DNA from: Hymenopellis radicata
Taxonomy: Eukaryota; Basidiomycota; Agaricomycetes; Agaricales; Physalacriaceae
Direction of reading: 5' to 3'
Length of the DNA: 64,000 bases
Assembly: GCA_015501595.1 (NCBI GenBank)
Contig: JADNRX010000192.1
Coordinates: 1 to 64,000, forward strand
The notes beneath the pieces are model-generated. The model ran no database searches, was not told where the DNA came from, and saw only the letters and a list, made by a program, of their open reading frames with translations. The position numbers and the translations under genes are program-made. Shown in pieces: positions 1 to 12,037 of the stretch; within the stretch, counting starts at the first letter, position 1; every line of letters starts with the position of its first letter.

Positions 1-1626
1 ACGTTAGGTGTATCTTGCACATAATTGTTCAGACCAGTTGCAGGCTTCTTCGCTGGATCGACGCCAAACGCGGGAAAGCCATCTGGCATGAAACGTGCTG
101 GAACCCTCATACGTTCTCCGATGGAAGGGCGTCGAGACAAGGACAAATCAGATGGCAATCTGAAGGCTTCGGAGGCATGCATTCATACTTGCTTCTTAGT
201 TTGTGCACTTATGTTTCTCAGGTCCTCGATATGGTCTTATCTCAAATAGCACCTTTGATCACTCATGAGGACGATTTCATCACCGACTTCCTACAAATAA
301 ATGACGCCGCTTTGACTTTTGCGGACTACATGGGATTGGACAACTACTTCCGACGTCAAGCAGCCCGCAGCGCGGGAATAAGTCAGAGTACGATGAAGCT
401 TGTTCGGGGGGCGCTGGAGCTGATATTCAGCTTTCTGCCTGCGGAGTTGAAGTCTTGGCTGACGAGGCTCTGGCGAAAGATAAAATGTATGTGTCCGGGT
501 TCACTCAAGTTCTTTGTATCTAAAAGCCAACAGGCAAGTGTATGGTCTCTTGCATGCTTGGAACGGTTTATATCAGACACCGACGAACGGGGGAGTAACT
601 TCTTGCTCAATGTATTAGACAAGCAACAGATGCGATTGAAGGGTCTTCTTGATCGCCACATCGTAAGTTCCGCTAACTGTTCGATTTACTTTTATCGCAA
701 CTGAATCTGGTAAAACAGAATGAGCAAATACAGACTGTCGAAGCTACCAAGCTGACGAGCAAGAAGCGTAAGGGTGTGGCGCCATTCGTCAAGCACTTCC
801 CGATATATATTGGACGTGTCGAGGCTCAGCTCATTGGCTTCGATGACCTGGAGATCAGGTCACACGTCGACAACGCCTACGAGAAGATAGTTCAGACGAT
901 GTTCGAGTCCCTGAAGCAGATGGCTAAGATGGATGGTGGCGAAGGCGAGGACAAGGGGCAACTGAACTATCACGTCATTCTCATCGGTCAGGCCGTTAAT
1001 CACTCCCTTGACTGTGCGACTGACATTCATCCTTCCTTTCTGTGCAGAGAATATGCATCACTTTGTGGCTGAAACGTCCCAGATGGAGCTCGGTCCGCTG
1101 CTGGTTTTTGCGCAAAGCCGAGGCCATATACGATGAGAATTTGAGTGCGTATGTGAAGATTGTCCTCCGGAGGCCGTTTGCGAGGATCATTGTAGTGTAT
1201 TCCGCCTCTATGCCGAACTGTCTCAAGTTGCTCTATCAAGGACTACTTTGAGGGCGTGGAACGTCTGCTCAAGACGACCGCGCCGACCGAGGTGGCGACG
1301 AATAGCAGCTACAACCGACATCCTTGAAGAAGGTGGTCAAGGAGTACAGCGCCAAGGACGTGCGCAAGTACATTGACGCGCTGTTCAAGCGGGTGGAGAA
1401 GCACTTCACGGAGGCGTCGGAGAAGACGACGACGGAGGAGATTGGGGGCATCGCGCCGGGGACGGTGATGGTGGGCGTGTGGAAGGCGTGCGAGGAGGAG
1501 CTGTTAAGGATCACGGAGCTGTTCTCGAAGCGGATCACGCAGTGTTATCCGGATGCGGGTGTGGTGCTGGATTATACCCCCGGAGATGTGGAGGGTGCGT
1601 TTAGGCGCCATCGGGTTGGGTCGTAG
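1..1626 (+). CDS. SEC3: Exocyst subunit Sec3, C-terminal part (5' end outside window)
   Basis: Encodes the C-terminal helical part of Sec3, which with the other exocyst subunits tethers secretory vesicles to the plasma membrane at growth sites. Diagnostic stretches are FLQINDAALTFADYMGLDNY, RVEAQLIGFDDLEIR, LNYHVILIENMHHFV (after an intron near 990-1050) and the end GVWKACEEELLRITELF followed by AFRRHRVGS and a stop at 1624-1626. A GC-AG intron at 175-221 joins KASE to VLDMV. Further introns lie near 488-536, 665-715 and 1190-1231. The reading frame slips by one missing base near 463, 552, 1110 and 1318, and perfect family sequence resumes each time. I read these as assembly deletions, although decay cannot be excluded from one copy. 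The family assignment is very secure; exact exon ends are less so. Confidence 0.9.
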
Positions 1627-1983
1627 TGTACGCACGCATGATGTGTATTTAATAGGAACATTTGTAGCATTGAGCATGTGCGTGGACGTCAGTTCTATGG
1701 GGTTCTGTCCTGGGCGCCGTGTGTAGTCCAAGTTTGGGCGAACTCCATTGAAGAAGATGGCAAGCTGCATCAGGAGCTGTAATAACGATGGGCGATGGTA
1801 AGCCGACATTTACTGTGAAACGAAAATGGTACGCTCTAAGACTACTGTATAATGTGATCCGGCTTCATTCAAGTAAGTACCACATCGTGTGCGTTGGGCT
1901 GCGAGGAGAGTGGATTGGCGGGGTCCAGCGTGTGAGTATGGCCAGTAGGCAATGAGTACATTAAAACGATACATCTCAAAGAA
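1627..1983. other. Intergenic, convergent 3' ends
   Basis: Spacer between the 3' ends of SEC3 (+) and the pseudokinase (-). Short antisense frames here are not conserved. It presumably holds two 3' UTRs; I see no repeat or RNA gene. Confidence 0.5.
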
Positions 1984-3557
1984 TCAAACACCGCGTTGAT
2001 TTCGGTTTCCCGAGATGAGTAATCCAGCTATCACTAAACAACGCCTCTGCCGTAGGCCGACTTTCTTGAGGTTGGAAGATGGTTGAAAGGAGATGTCGCA
2101 GAGATCCAGAGATGTTGTCAGGAATTGGCATATTTCGATGTGCAATCTATGAAAATGAGCCGTGCGCAATGATACAAAACAATGCAGTCCACGCACATCT
2201 CTGAGAACATAGACAAGACCTTTCTCTTCGTGTTTCCAAGGATGTCCGCCCACGATGAGCTCGAGGATGACGTTTCCGAGACTCCAGATGTCAGTACGCG
2301 AGTCGTAATCTTGATCCTGAATCATTTCAGGCGACATCGAATGGAGTGAGGCTTCAAAATTCACTGGCACTCTATCTGTACAAATGATTATATATGCGAA
2401 TGGAAGTTACATGGGTACTTACGATTCATATCGATAGGGCTGGCACAGCCAACTTCAGTAATCTTGATGCGCCCTTGCAACGTAACCAAGATGTTGGCGC
2501 CTCTGAGGCTGCGATGGATGATTTGCTGCCCGTGTAGATAGACGAGACCATGGAGTATTTGAGTCGTGAAAAGGGCTGCATCAGACTCATCCAATCCCCC
2601 AAGGGTCTCGGCAAGAGCCTCGACAGTACCACCATCGATGAACTCCATGAACACCAAGGCCTCGTGGTCTATCCGTTGGTAGCCTGGCATGGTATGAGTC
2701 GTAGACCAGCGCAAGCAAGGCCGTATCATACCGAGGAACTTGACCACATTCGGATGTTCGAGCGTCTTGAGGATGTCTGCTTCGGTAGTAGCAGCTGCAA
2801 CTTTTTCCTGATCATGGAAATGAGCCCCGTCCTCGTGTTGAGTGGATACCTAATTACCCTGAGTAATAGCGCCTTGCATGCAACTACAGTGTTCAGCGGT
2901 GTGTAGGACATTGCGAAGACCGCCGAAGTAACCGACCCAAGTCGCCCTAATTGCTGAACGTTTCTACCTCCATCTAAAATACCATTCATTAGATAAGAAT
3001 TGTTCATGCATAGAAGGAATACACACCATAATGGAAAGTACGCGCCGAGAGTAAACTTGGCTGTTCTGTGGCGCATTTGGCCTTGCGCACTGCGTTGATC
3101 AGCTCTTCGAACATCTCACGAGAGTACCTTTCAAAAGAAATCTCGCTTCGAAGACTTTCCCGGAGACTCGCTGTATCGTCATCATCCTTGTTCAATGTAC
3201 GGAGCAGGATGGAGGCGTCGGGGCGGACTCTAATATCGCAATATATATTTCACACTTCAGGCAAGCGTTGACGGACGCACGGTAAGAGTCGATCGAAGTG
3301 AAGCCATGCGCTGAGGGCAATCAGAACAGAGAAAAAGTCATGTCGGTCTCAGTACACTCACAGCGCCTCAGGGTGACACCTGTAAGTATCATATGAGTCG
3401 ACCGGTAATGTGTATCGAGTATGTGGACTACATACTTTAATGTTGCAGTAGTAGACGTTGGAGTAATAGAGCCATCTTTTCCCGGCGAGTTGCTATCCAA
3501 AAGGCCGTGAAAGAGGATGCCTTTGATTGTGTCCGTGAGTGGGATGGGGAAAGTCAT
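1984..3557 (-). CDS. MAPKKK-like protein with degenerate catalytic motifs (predicted pseudokinase)
   Basis: A short protein ending in a protein-kinase fold. In order I see a glycine-loop-like segment (LGRLGSVTSAVFAM), the ATP lysine in VACK, the helix-C glutamate in TEADILKTLEHPNVVKFLG, a catalytic loop IIHRSLRGANILV, the magnesium loop ITEVGCA, then SPE and SRTDIWSLG. GANILV and GCA resemble the Ste11/MEKK branch. The HRD aspartate is serine, the following lysine is arginine, and DFG is EVG, so phosphotransfer is unlikely. About five introns interrupt the gene (for example 2384-2422 and near 2810-2850). The N-terminal exon beginning MTFPIPLTDTIKGILF at 3557 is my choice of start; a start upstream, up to 3932, is possible. 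The long regulatory N-terminus of Ssk2- or Ste11-type kinases is missing. It could act as a scaffold or regulator. Confidence 0.7.
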
Positions 3558-4887
3558 GGTGAAGGTTCGATTGAGTCTGCGCTACGTTACATGTCTTGAA
3601 CCAGCCGCTCGATGCCAGCATTTTGAGGGGTTGATCGGTGTCGAGTGTATCGCCAGGCCACCTTTACCTGCGCCAGGCTTGTGGAAGCTCGCTCACCTGT
3701 GACGATCGACACTTGACGAGAGAGAACAGAGAGAAATCGACGTGTGGATTCGGTTGTTAAAGCAAAAGCGAGATACGAAATGCGCGAGTCTCTCGCTCCA
3801 CGTGCGTGACAAACAACGCGTAAATAAATGATGTAAGGACATCGGTACTCTTCTCGTATCCCTTCCGTTGCTCTCATTTGAGCGTGTCCATCCCGTCTTC
3901 CGACGAGGAGCATGGTCGACTTCAATGACCATGCTCCTCCTTCCAGACTTCCGTCACCATTCTTGGCCGAACCTCATCGATGTCTCACAACGTGAGACCC
4001 GTCGTACCTTGTTGACGCGTTGACGTCCTTCCCCCGTCACGCAGGGCCACCAATGCTGGGACAGACCGAGCGGTTATTCGCTCACATCGAGCCGAAACCC
4101 GTCGCCAAATCAAAACCGCGTCCACTTCCCCGCCGCTTCAATTGCCCCCCACATTCACCCACACCTACTCAACCAATCACGCTCAACTCAGCGACGTCGC
4201 GGTAGCCAGCGCCGGCACCGGCTCTCACCAACCAACAAACATTGCGCTCCTTGCCGTCGCAGGTGGGCGCGCTTGACACTCGCCTCGACTTCCTCGAAGG
4301 CCGTGTCACTATCTTCGGGAGGGAGATCTCCGATTTGCGAGAGGAGCATCATGCCATGATGAGGCGCATAACACTTGTCTCGACACCACGGGTGCTGTAC
4401 GCAACGCTCCGAGCCGTGCCCTGAGGGCGGTATGGCCCATACCGCCCTGAAAGGGCTGAAGGCCATTCAACTGTCCACAGTGACATTGGGACATGTTCTT
4501 CTATTGAAAAGCATGACTCGGTGCATCTACAAAGGTTTGTAGTTTAGTTTAAGAGCTAAATTGTTCACCCAGAGAGAGTTTCCCATCTGCCATCAACATT
4601 TATAGCACAGTGAGATCTTCATCTATAGGGCAAGCTGAAGCAGGACCAGGCGGAGTAATTACCTGAATCATGGACATCTCACGACATTCCCACCCCAAGC
4701 AAGTCAAAACACACGTATATCAAAAGCGTACAACAGTTCGACAACAAAGACTCAAATCACAAACACACACAAAAGAGAGCAAAAACGATTAAGAACATCC
4801 CCTTCCCCCATACATATCATAAGTATCTGAATTATTAAATATCAAATCAGCCATTCACAAACGAAAACATTAAATTAAAACGGCAAA
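3558..4887. other. Intergenic region, no recognised gene
   Basis: Upstream of the pseudokinase and downstream of the Zn2Cys6 gene. Short ORFs of 60-112 codons occur on both strands, but none resembles a known family. The A-rich stretch 4670-4880 probably contains the 3' UTR of the transcription factor. The only structured element seen is the palindrome at 4424-4448. Confidence 0.5.
4424..4448. repeat. 25-bp near-perfect palindrome
   Basis: Arms agggcggtatgg (4424-4435) and ccataccgccct (4437-4448) surround a single central base. It is too short for a transposon and lies in non-coding sequence, so a dimeric protein-binding site is possible. No second copy was noticed in the window. Confidence 0.6.
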
Positions 4888-7800
4888 CTACCAGATTTGC
4901 GGAACTGGTGGGAGGTAGTCTGTGGGCAGCAAAAAGGCATTCATCCCGTGCTGTGTGAACATTTGCCCGCCCAGAGACTGGTCGGAGATCCACACGGGCG
5001 TCTGTTCGTGCTCCGCCGCCGCGTGAATCGCGAGCCCGCGCCAGATGTGGTCAGCCTCGCCGGGCTGCAGCGAGTATTGGTACGCGGGAGGCGGCGCGCT
5101 GCCGTCTGGGTAGGCCGAGTATGCGTAGCCTCCTGCTCCTCCTGTTGCTCCGGGACCAGTCGCCGGTGGGGCGTCCATGATCATGGAGAGCTGAGGATGC
5201 GACATCCGCCCCGAGGTCGGTGACCGCGACGAGGAGCCCGACGACGTCGACATCCTCCGTGTCTGAAATCGCTTGAGCATCAACTGAAGTGTCAACGCGT
5301 ACCGCTTGCCCGGAACTGCGCGATCACGTTTGTTAGTGGCGAGTGAACGATGCGGCTAACGTACCTTCAGCCATAAGGGCGGCGAGTCGCTCTACCAAGT
5401 GTTTAATCTCTTGTAAATCACAGTCATTCGGGCTGTAGGATTAATGAGATCGACGTCCCAGAAAGTAACGTAGACCGTACAATAGACGAGCCAAACGCAG
5501 CAGGAGCGATGCCGTGAACGTTGCTGTCGCGTGCGTATAATGAACAGCTACGAACGAGTAAGATGACGCAAACTGGCAGCCGTAAATCGAATAAGCTTAC
5601 CATACTTGAGGCCTTCCTTGTATGCCGGAGAATTAATGGTGATATCAATACTCGACCTCGCAATATGGATCGAGCGTATCGCCACCTCTCTCTGCGGTGG
5701 AGGCATCTTTTCAACGTCCTCAGGACCGTCGATTCCTCTCAAAGCTACGGCATTGTGGAATAATTCCGAATGCAATTGTTGAACCTTTAGACTCTGCCTA
5801 TAGAAAGCTATGATTCATAGTTAGTGACGTGAATAGGTAAACCTCTGTAAGTACGTACCTGCGTCTTCATACTTTTGGGAAAAGGCCGCGTCCCATGTTG
5901 CGAACCACGCTTGGAAGGCTTGGTCCGCTCTTCCTAGCTCTTCAAAGTCTTGCTCGCGGACAGGACCTTCTGTCAATGAAAGCGCATTGTGCAACCGTTC
6001 TCGAAGAGCCATCATCTCTACCGTAGAAACCAGACGCATGTCATCCTCAATGGCGAGAGGATGCTGCAGGAGGAGACGACAATTGCGGATGCTATCATCA
6101 TCCTTTAGAATCGCAGGCCGCCCCGTTCCATAGGATAGTCTGGCAAATGTTGTGAGATTCATAAACAATCACGTTCCGGTAAACGCACTGATGTTCGAAA
6201 AGATACAACGTAAACCAAGTCCGGCTAGCTACAACCAGTTCCCGGTCGTCAGTAGGATTGGCCTGGTTGTTGTTGATGCGCTGCAGCAGCATTGGCCACG
6301 CCTTGTGCAGCGCTAGAAATTTCAGTCAGAGCGGCACTCAAATGTAGATAAATATCACCGACATAACTCCAATGCCATACGGACCGCGTGTCCCCCGCTC
6401 AGCCATCCGTTGTCAGACCACCCAGAGACCAACACTAATCTCAGGTCAGTGGGACTCTTTCACATCAGAAAATGGAACTGACGCATGGATTGGACAGCTT
6501 CCACCTTTGATACAGGAACGAATAGCGTCGCGCACGATATCGCCTGCACTTCTTCAAGGCACCTCAAGTATGTCTCACTCGGTTTACCTAGGAAAAATTA
6601 GCCAGGTTATGGGTCAAACGTCGAACGACCTACCACCACCGTCTCGTACTCGCGCAGCCACCATGCAGATGGCGTTGACAGCGAATGGAGATCGTTCGTG
6701 CAACACGTCAAAGGTGTCTGTCTTGGAGTCGAACACGGGTCTAAAGAAGCATGTTGGAAAGAAAAACATTGGAGGGGAGAGTAAAAGCACATACAAAAAT
6801 GTGGAACACCCATGGTAATAGCTGAAAACAGTTGAATTAAATCCTGGATGGAGAGGCTGAGACAACTCACATCCTGAACAAATCTCGAGCTTCAACTTCT
6901 GTAATGATATTTTTGGAGACCACTGCGCGGAAATCAGGCAACGACCTGAAGGGAAAAGAAGAAGAATCCTACCATCTGGAAAAGTCATGATCCGGGATGT
7001 TTTGTGCCGCACTTTGCGCCTCTTTGCGGGTCTGTCCCCATCGGTAGGTGTACGGGGCCGACTGTCCCACTGTCTCCGTTTTCCTAAGATCCGTCAGAAG
7101 GAAGATTAAGAGAAAGATGGCAGAGGAAGCTTACCTTGGCTGCACGTTCGATGGCGACGTCGGCCAAGCCCCGCAATACCTCCCATGGAGCTACGAGGCC
7201 TGAAGCGGGCAATTCCCCATTATCATCCTCGCCGTCTGATGAAGCACCGCTTGATGCCGGACGTTTCCCAGTTGTGGATGGCTGGAAGCGAACCGAGGAA
7301 ACATTTCCAGGAGGTTGTTGTTGCTGCTGCTGTTGTGGAACTGCGCCAGGCTGCTGACCCATTGCCTGCAAGGCTGAAAATGGTGGCAGGACATTGCTTT
7401 GTGGAGGGAAGCCGGGATAGGGCCCAGGAGGAGGTGCAAAGATGCTTGGAGGCCCAATCTGCTGTTGTGGGGAGGTGGAGGGGGGTTCGCGTACTCGCTT
7501 CCGGGCGGCGGTGGGCCACCTGGAAGCGGTCCTCCAACAGGTGGGTACCTTGGTCGTGAACCGCCAGAAGGGGTGCTAGCTCCCGGCCCGCGTGCGTAGG
7601 TAGGCGGTCCGCCGACAATGTTGGGTGGTTGGCCATCGGAGTGAACTGAGGTTGGTGTTGGCGCCCCGGGAGACTGCATCACGGGCGAATGCTGGAAGCC
7701 AGGCGGCATGAACTCGGGTGGAGGCCTTTGATGCATGGGTGGGAGACGCAAAAAGCCTTGTATATCTGCTAGCTGGTTGAGGATCACGGACTGACCGTGT

Positions 7801-8292
7801 CTGATCTCAACGACGTGTGCTTCGAGACTACGAATGCGCCTAGAAAGAAGAAAAGCGAAAATGGTAATGAGATGCGCGGTAAATGAACTGATCGGGAGAT
7901 GCTAACTCAAGGCCCGCTTCTCCGGTAAGTGTAGCCTCGCGTGAAGGCTTCTCGAACAGGCATTCAAGGCCCGTATTCCGGCAACGTCTACAAGGAGGAT
8001 TATCTGCTCCTTCGCACTTCATCTTCTGGCGCCGACAAGCTGACTATAAATAGATTTTCAGCGTGAGGAGGACGTGTAAAGCGGCGTGCAAGGCAATAGA
8101 CTTACGCAGGCGCCTATATTCATAAGAAAATCGGTATTTAAAAGGACGGAAAACAGGTTTAGAACGCAGAGACATACGTGGGACCCGATTCAGTATCTTC
8201 CCTGGTGTCGCTTTGGTATCGCGTTTGTCGCCATGTCCGTCGTTGAAACCGTCCGCATTCTTCGGCGCCGCGCTGCCTGGCATCGGGTTCAT
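4888..8292 (-). CDS. Zn(II)2Cys6 transcription factor with fungal-specific TF domain
   Basis: A nuclear DNA-binding regulator typical of fungi. The binuclear zinc cluster is complete once an 8-nt exon (8106-8113) is spliced in: RACSACRRQKMKC, seven residues, then CRRCRNTGLEC. A linker rich in Pro and Gln follows (about 7080-7790). The central fungal_trans region includes GWLSGGHAVRMALEL, ELVVASRTWFTLYLFEHQ and LSYGTGRPAILKDDD, then FTASLLLRLARLFPNDCDL, and a Ser/Gly/Ala-rich tail ends at 4888 with PPVPQIW. At least ten introns are needed. The start is the first ATG before the cluster (8292). One base is missing near 7471 in a C-rich run, where PPPPP continues in another frame as QQQIGPPSIFAPPPGP. 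Target genes cannot be told from sequence. Confidence 0.88.
8106..8113 (-). other. 8-nt micro-exon of the Zn2Cys6 gene
   Basis: The octamer gcgcctgc (minus strand) is flanked by an acceptor ending tatag and a donor gtaagt. Splicing it between ...cccac and tcagcttgt gives P-R-A-C-S-A-C-R-R-Q, which supplies the first cysteine of the zinc cluster. Skipping it shifts the frame and destroys the domain. Confidence 0.75.
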
Positions 8293-8700
8293 GGCCAGCT
8301 TGTAGACACGGTGGAGAGAAGGAAAGATGCAAATGAACTGATTGAGGTACGTGACACGGGACGACCTGATGCGTTCCAAACAAGCGCAACTTGATGTTGA
8401 ATGAGCTTCCTAAACTGATCATTCATTCCTTCGGTCTTTGCTAATACCCGTGAATAAGAAGGCATCTCTGAATTTCTACGTGTCCAAAATGATGCATATA
8501 TACCCAAGCTATATCTTTCACCATGATACTTGCCAACGATTGAGTGGGCGAATTTGTACGGTATTTTTTCTTCTTGCTCCCCTGTGGAACCCTAACCTTA
8601 CTCAATCGGGATATGACTGCGTACGGCAATCGCCGGCCGCGGTGTAGTTACAAGCCGAGCCGCGAGCGTGGCACTTCTTTTACTCTTGCCACTCTCAACG
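8293..8700. promoter_or_regulatory. Divergent promoter, Zn2Cys6 factor / YOP1
   Basis: About 0.4 kb between the two start codons, facing outward. No clear TATA box was found; short ORFs here have no conserved match. Confidence 0.45.
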
Positions 8701-9544
8701 ATGTTCACTATTTTGTTTTCGGCGCTATGGTAGGCGTTTCTTCTTCACATTATGCTCAGCCATGATACTTACTTGCGCAGCGCTTGGTTCGCATTCTTCT
8801 TGCCGTGTTTTGCCACCTACAAGGTCCTCTCCCAACGTCCCGTCTCTGAGCCAGAACTCGAGCGCGTTTCCATGTACTGGTCGGTCGTACGTGTCCATCT
8901 CGCTCTTGATGATAACATCTCATTGCGCTCGCAGATTGCCGCTTTCGTTGGGTTAGAGTATCTCGCCGGTTGGCTTATCAGCTGGTATGCAGTCGGGTCG
9001 TGTGCGCCTCAAACACCTGCCTAATTCATCCTCCTCAGGTTGCCCTTCTACTGGGAAATCAAAACCGTCTTCTTCCTTTTCCTCTCTCTGCCTCAAACCC
9101 AGGTACGTCGGTCTAGTCTTTCCTCGTCGCTCTCATCCTAAATTGTGCACTTCTAGGGATCTACCTACGTTTACAACACTTACCTCAAACCCTTTTTCGT
9201 CCAGAACGAAAAACACTATTGAGCAGGGCATTGTGTCTCTCCAAAAGAGCGTTATCAACTTTGTTCAAACTCGCTTTACCGCTGTTTGGGACCTGCTCTG
9301 GAGCGTCATCAACAAGACCCCTCCCCCAGGACAGCCTCCCTCTGCCGCTCCCCCGGCTCCCAACGGTGCATACACTATCGAAAACGCGTTGGGCTTGTGG
9401 CGTACGTACGGCCCGTCTCTTGTGAGCGCTCTGCAGTCCGGCCAGCCCGCAGGACACGTATCCCCCAGCGCTTCCTCCACATCGGTCAATTCCGTCGGTG
9501 TTGATCGCCGTACATCCGGAGTTCCAGAAGCTTACGCCGCCTGA
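8701..9544 (+). CDS. YOP1: YOP1 / REEP (TB2/DP1/HVA22) ER membrane-shaping protein
   Basis: Reticulon-like hairpin protein that curves tubular ER and binds Rab/Yip1 factors. Exon 1 (MFTILFSAL) joins across a 51-nt intron to AWFAFFLPCFATYKVL. Then come AAFVGLEYLAGWLIS, LPFYWEIKTVFFLFLSLPQT and GSTYVYNTYLKPFFVQNE, the conserved TB2/DP1 hydrophobic core, and a C-terminal tail ending EAYAA. Four introns (near 8730, 8890, 8985 and 9102) have ordinary GT-AG ends. The frame slips by one base in the A-run near 9209, between FFVQNEK and TIEQGIVSLQKSV. The family is clear; the tail of about 110 residues is specific to fungi and low in complexity. Confidence 0.88.
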
Positions 9545-10768
9545 TTCTTGAAGTTGCAAGTATTTCTTTGGCCGCATATAGAATGATGAACACTATCACA
9601 AACGGACTGCTTATTTTTATCGCGAAGAGTGTACAAAGTTGCATGTCAAATTTATCACCGTCTTCTATTCATTATTGACGTGATGTCACGGAACCGGCGC
9701 AGTAAGGCCACCAGGACCACCACTTGGATAAGGGAAATATCAATGCCACAGGGATATTGACATTCAGGTCCAATGGGTGCCGCTGTCCATGATCCTTGTC
9801 TTTGGCAGTGACATATTGTGCTATGAATGAATTTTCTTTATCCAATGAATGTATGGCAGCTATCAGTTGTAGAGACATTGTGCATTTCACAAGCATGTAT
9901 CTCAGTCTGCAGAACACACAGATACTCTGGCTATAGCTCATCAAGCCAACCAATTTCACCTTGCTCTTAACCACTGCCTGGAAGAGAGAAATGTCTTGGA
10001 GTGTACCACTCACATCACATACTTTGCAAAGCATGCTCGGGGGCAAGTGCGGATGGGCGTAGGTTCCGGAAGGGTGGCATTCAAGCATGAAAGTTAGTAA
10101 TAGTTGATCCTGTGCTGTTATCCTTCACAAGCTTCACATGCCAATTACAGTTCCAATCCGGTGGCTAGCCATGGAAGCTCAAGTAGATTCAGGCTGCTGG
10201 TGCACCCATCACTGTTACATAGGGCTCTGCACCGTACCGTAAGTATACGGTTACAGCCCGTACAATTACAGTACCATACGGGTGTGATTTTGGGTGGATA
10301 CGGTACAGTTACGGGACGGCTCGCAGCGCCATACAAAGCCGTATAATAGCATGGAGAGGTTGGAGAAGGTCCTAGGCATGGAACGAGGAGACTTTACTTT
10401 CTTGGAGAGTACTATACTGGACTCCGTTGACAGTCAGAGATGTCATAGGTGAAGGAAGGTTATCACGTCAGTCGAGGAGCATGTGCCTTCCTGCTCCCAT
10501 GATATGGCGTCTTCAGCGGGCGTAGGCGACTCCGTTCCGAGGCAGAAGGATAAAAGAGGTCAGTTGTATAACCTGAATAACTTCCAGGAGACGAGCGTCC
10601 CAGTAGACTCGCAGTTCAAAAAGATAGCCCGAATGGAGACAGCCGCTTTGCTTATGTGGCGGCACCGAGCTTGGTATCTGGGTTGAAGAAAAGTTATCGC
10701 CACACGCGACAAACAACTCGTCAAAGATATACACTCATGATTCATTAACACTTTGTCCCAAAAACGGC
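9545..10768. other. Intergenic, convergent 3' ends
   Basis: Lies between the 3' ends of YOP1 (+) and the Vps62-like gene (-). An antisense ORF of 138 codons (9672-10088) has no recognisable features. The CCGTA-rich element at 10211-10346 is the only structure noted. Confidence 0.5.
10211..10346. repeat. CCGTA/TACGG-rich repeat, diverged copy
   Basis: Dense in CCGTA, TACGG and ACGGGACGG words in both orientations. The same vocabulary occurs at 15058-15170 and 26890-26990. It looks like a diverged member of a short interspersed family; no coding potential is apparent. Confidence 0.5.
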
Positions 10769-12037
10769 TTATACCGAATACGACGCGTTCCGCGCAATCA
10801 AGTCCTCCTTGAACGCGCTGAACTCATCAGCATACTCGTCGTACACGACTCCGTCAGATTCGCCTTCAACAGCCTTAGCTGCCGCGAAAGAAGTCGACGT
10901 CTGGATGTCACAGTCGTCATTACCACAGACAGTCGTCCGGTTCAGATTCTTCGCCAATGGACCTTCAAGTCGGTTAGTCCACGATCCTGGTACCCGACAC
11001 GAAATCGCTCACCAGTTGGGCCCGAAACATAGTGGTACTGCCCAAAGATACCATACTGGCGATCATCGCTGTCGGGGTACTGCTGGTCGCCCCATCTGCC
11101 CAACCACGACAGCCACGATACACCCTCCGCATCCTGCTTGGCTCCGCCAATGTCCGCTCCCCCAGCGGACGTGAACGCCGACCGGTCGTAGTAGAACCCT
11201 CTAAAGTTCTTCGTCACATCCCACAACGCGCCCTCATCCGTCGTGTCATGGAGAAGCCCAAACGGCAGGCTGTAATCCTGCTCCCCGGTGGTCGCGTAAT
11301 TCGCGTGTGTCCCGGTTGCGATGTACACCTTGGGTCGGCCATTCAACTTGTCGATCGCATCATACGTGTACGACGTCCCGCCCGAGTGCGCAGAGAGGTA
11401 CACGGTCTGCGGCACGCCGTCCGTGAAGCGCACCATCGTGTGTTCCCAGTCTCCGACGTGGTTGCCGAATCTGATTCCCAATACTTTGTTGCCTGTATGT
11501 GTCTTGATGAGAACCCGAACGGGAGACAGATCGCATGGAAGACATACCGCGATTGTATGAATAGAAATAAAAGTAGAATACATCTACTGTGCCAACAGTT
11601 TTCGGGACAGCAATGATGGTAGCCGGGGCGGCGGAATAGCCTGATGAATCTGGTTTGTTGTTGGCGGATAAAAGCCAGGCGGGGTCGTCCTCAACGTTAT
11701 CATTCGACGTCAAATAGGCATCAGTGGAGATCGCGTCCAACGACTCTACAGTCTGCGTTGAGGCTACGGGAGCGAAATTGATCTGCAGACGTGAACTTGA
11801 TTAAGTTCTCATTGGTCAAGCTGGACAGACGCTCACCTCCGGCGTAGTATGCTCAAGGTGCTCCGTGATATCTGACGCCCAGTACGTTTCGCCAGAATAG
11901 AAATAAACATAAGGCGCATAGGTGAGAGCATAGTCGGGCAGAGCAAGGCGTTTGGCGTGAGAAGCTCGCTTCGCCACGACAGCGCCAGCGGCCACACCAA
12001 GCAAAGAGAGGACAACGACGCTGCTGCCGACGAACAT
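10769..12037 (-). CDS. Vps62-like (vacuolar protein sorting 62 family) protein
   Basis: Member of the fungal Vps62 family, named for a yeast vacuolar sorting phenotype; the biochemical role is unknown. It begins MFVGSSVVVLSLLGVAAGAV, a hydrophobic segment that fits a signal peptide or anchor. YAPYVYFYSGETYWASDI follows, then DDPAWLLSANNKPDSSGYS, and the family core GNHVGDWEHTMVRF, AHSGGTSYTYDAI, KVYIATGTHANYATTG and DEGALWDVTKNFRGFYYD. Three GT-AG introns (about 11786-11836, 11498-11552, 10962-11010) keep the frame open. The C-terminus ends LIARNASYSV. The gene converges on YOP1. No broken residues were seen. Confidence 0.87.

Noticed and set aside
1..1626. SEC3 as a pseudogene
   Set aside because: All frame breaks but no substitutions at conserved sites, and the same type of break occurs in unrelated essential genes; sequencing deletion is simpler.
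9672..10088. 138-codon minus-strand frame
   Set aside because: No recognisable motif, in a convergent intergenic region; not enough to call a gene.
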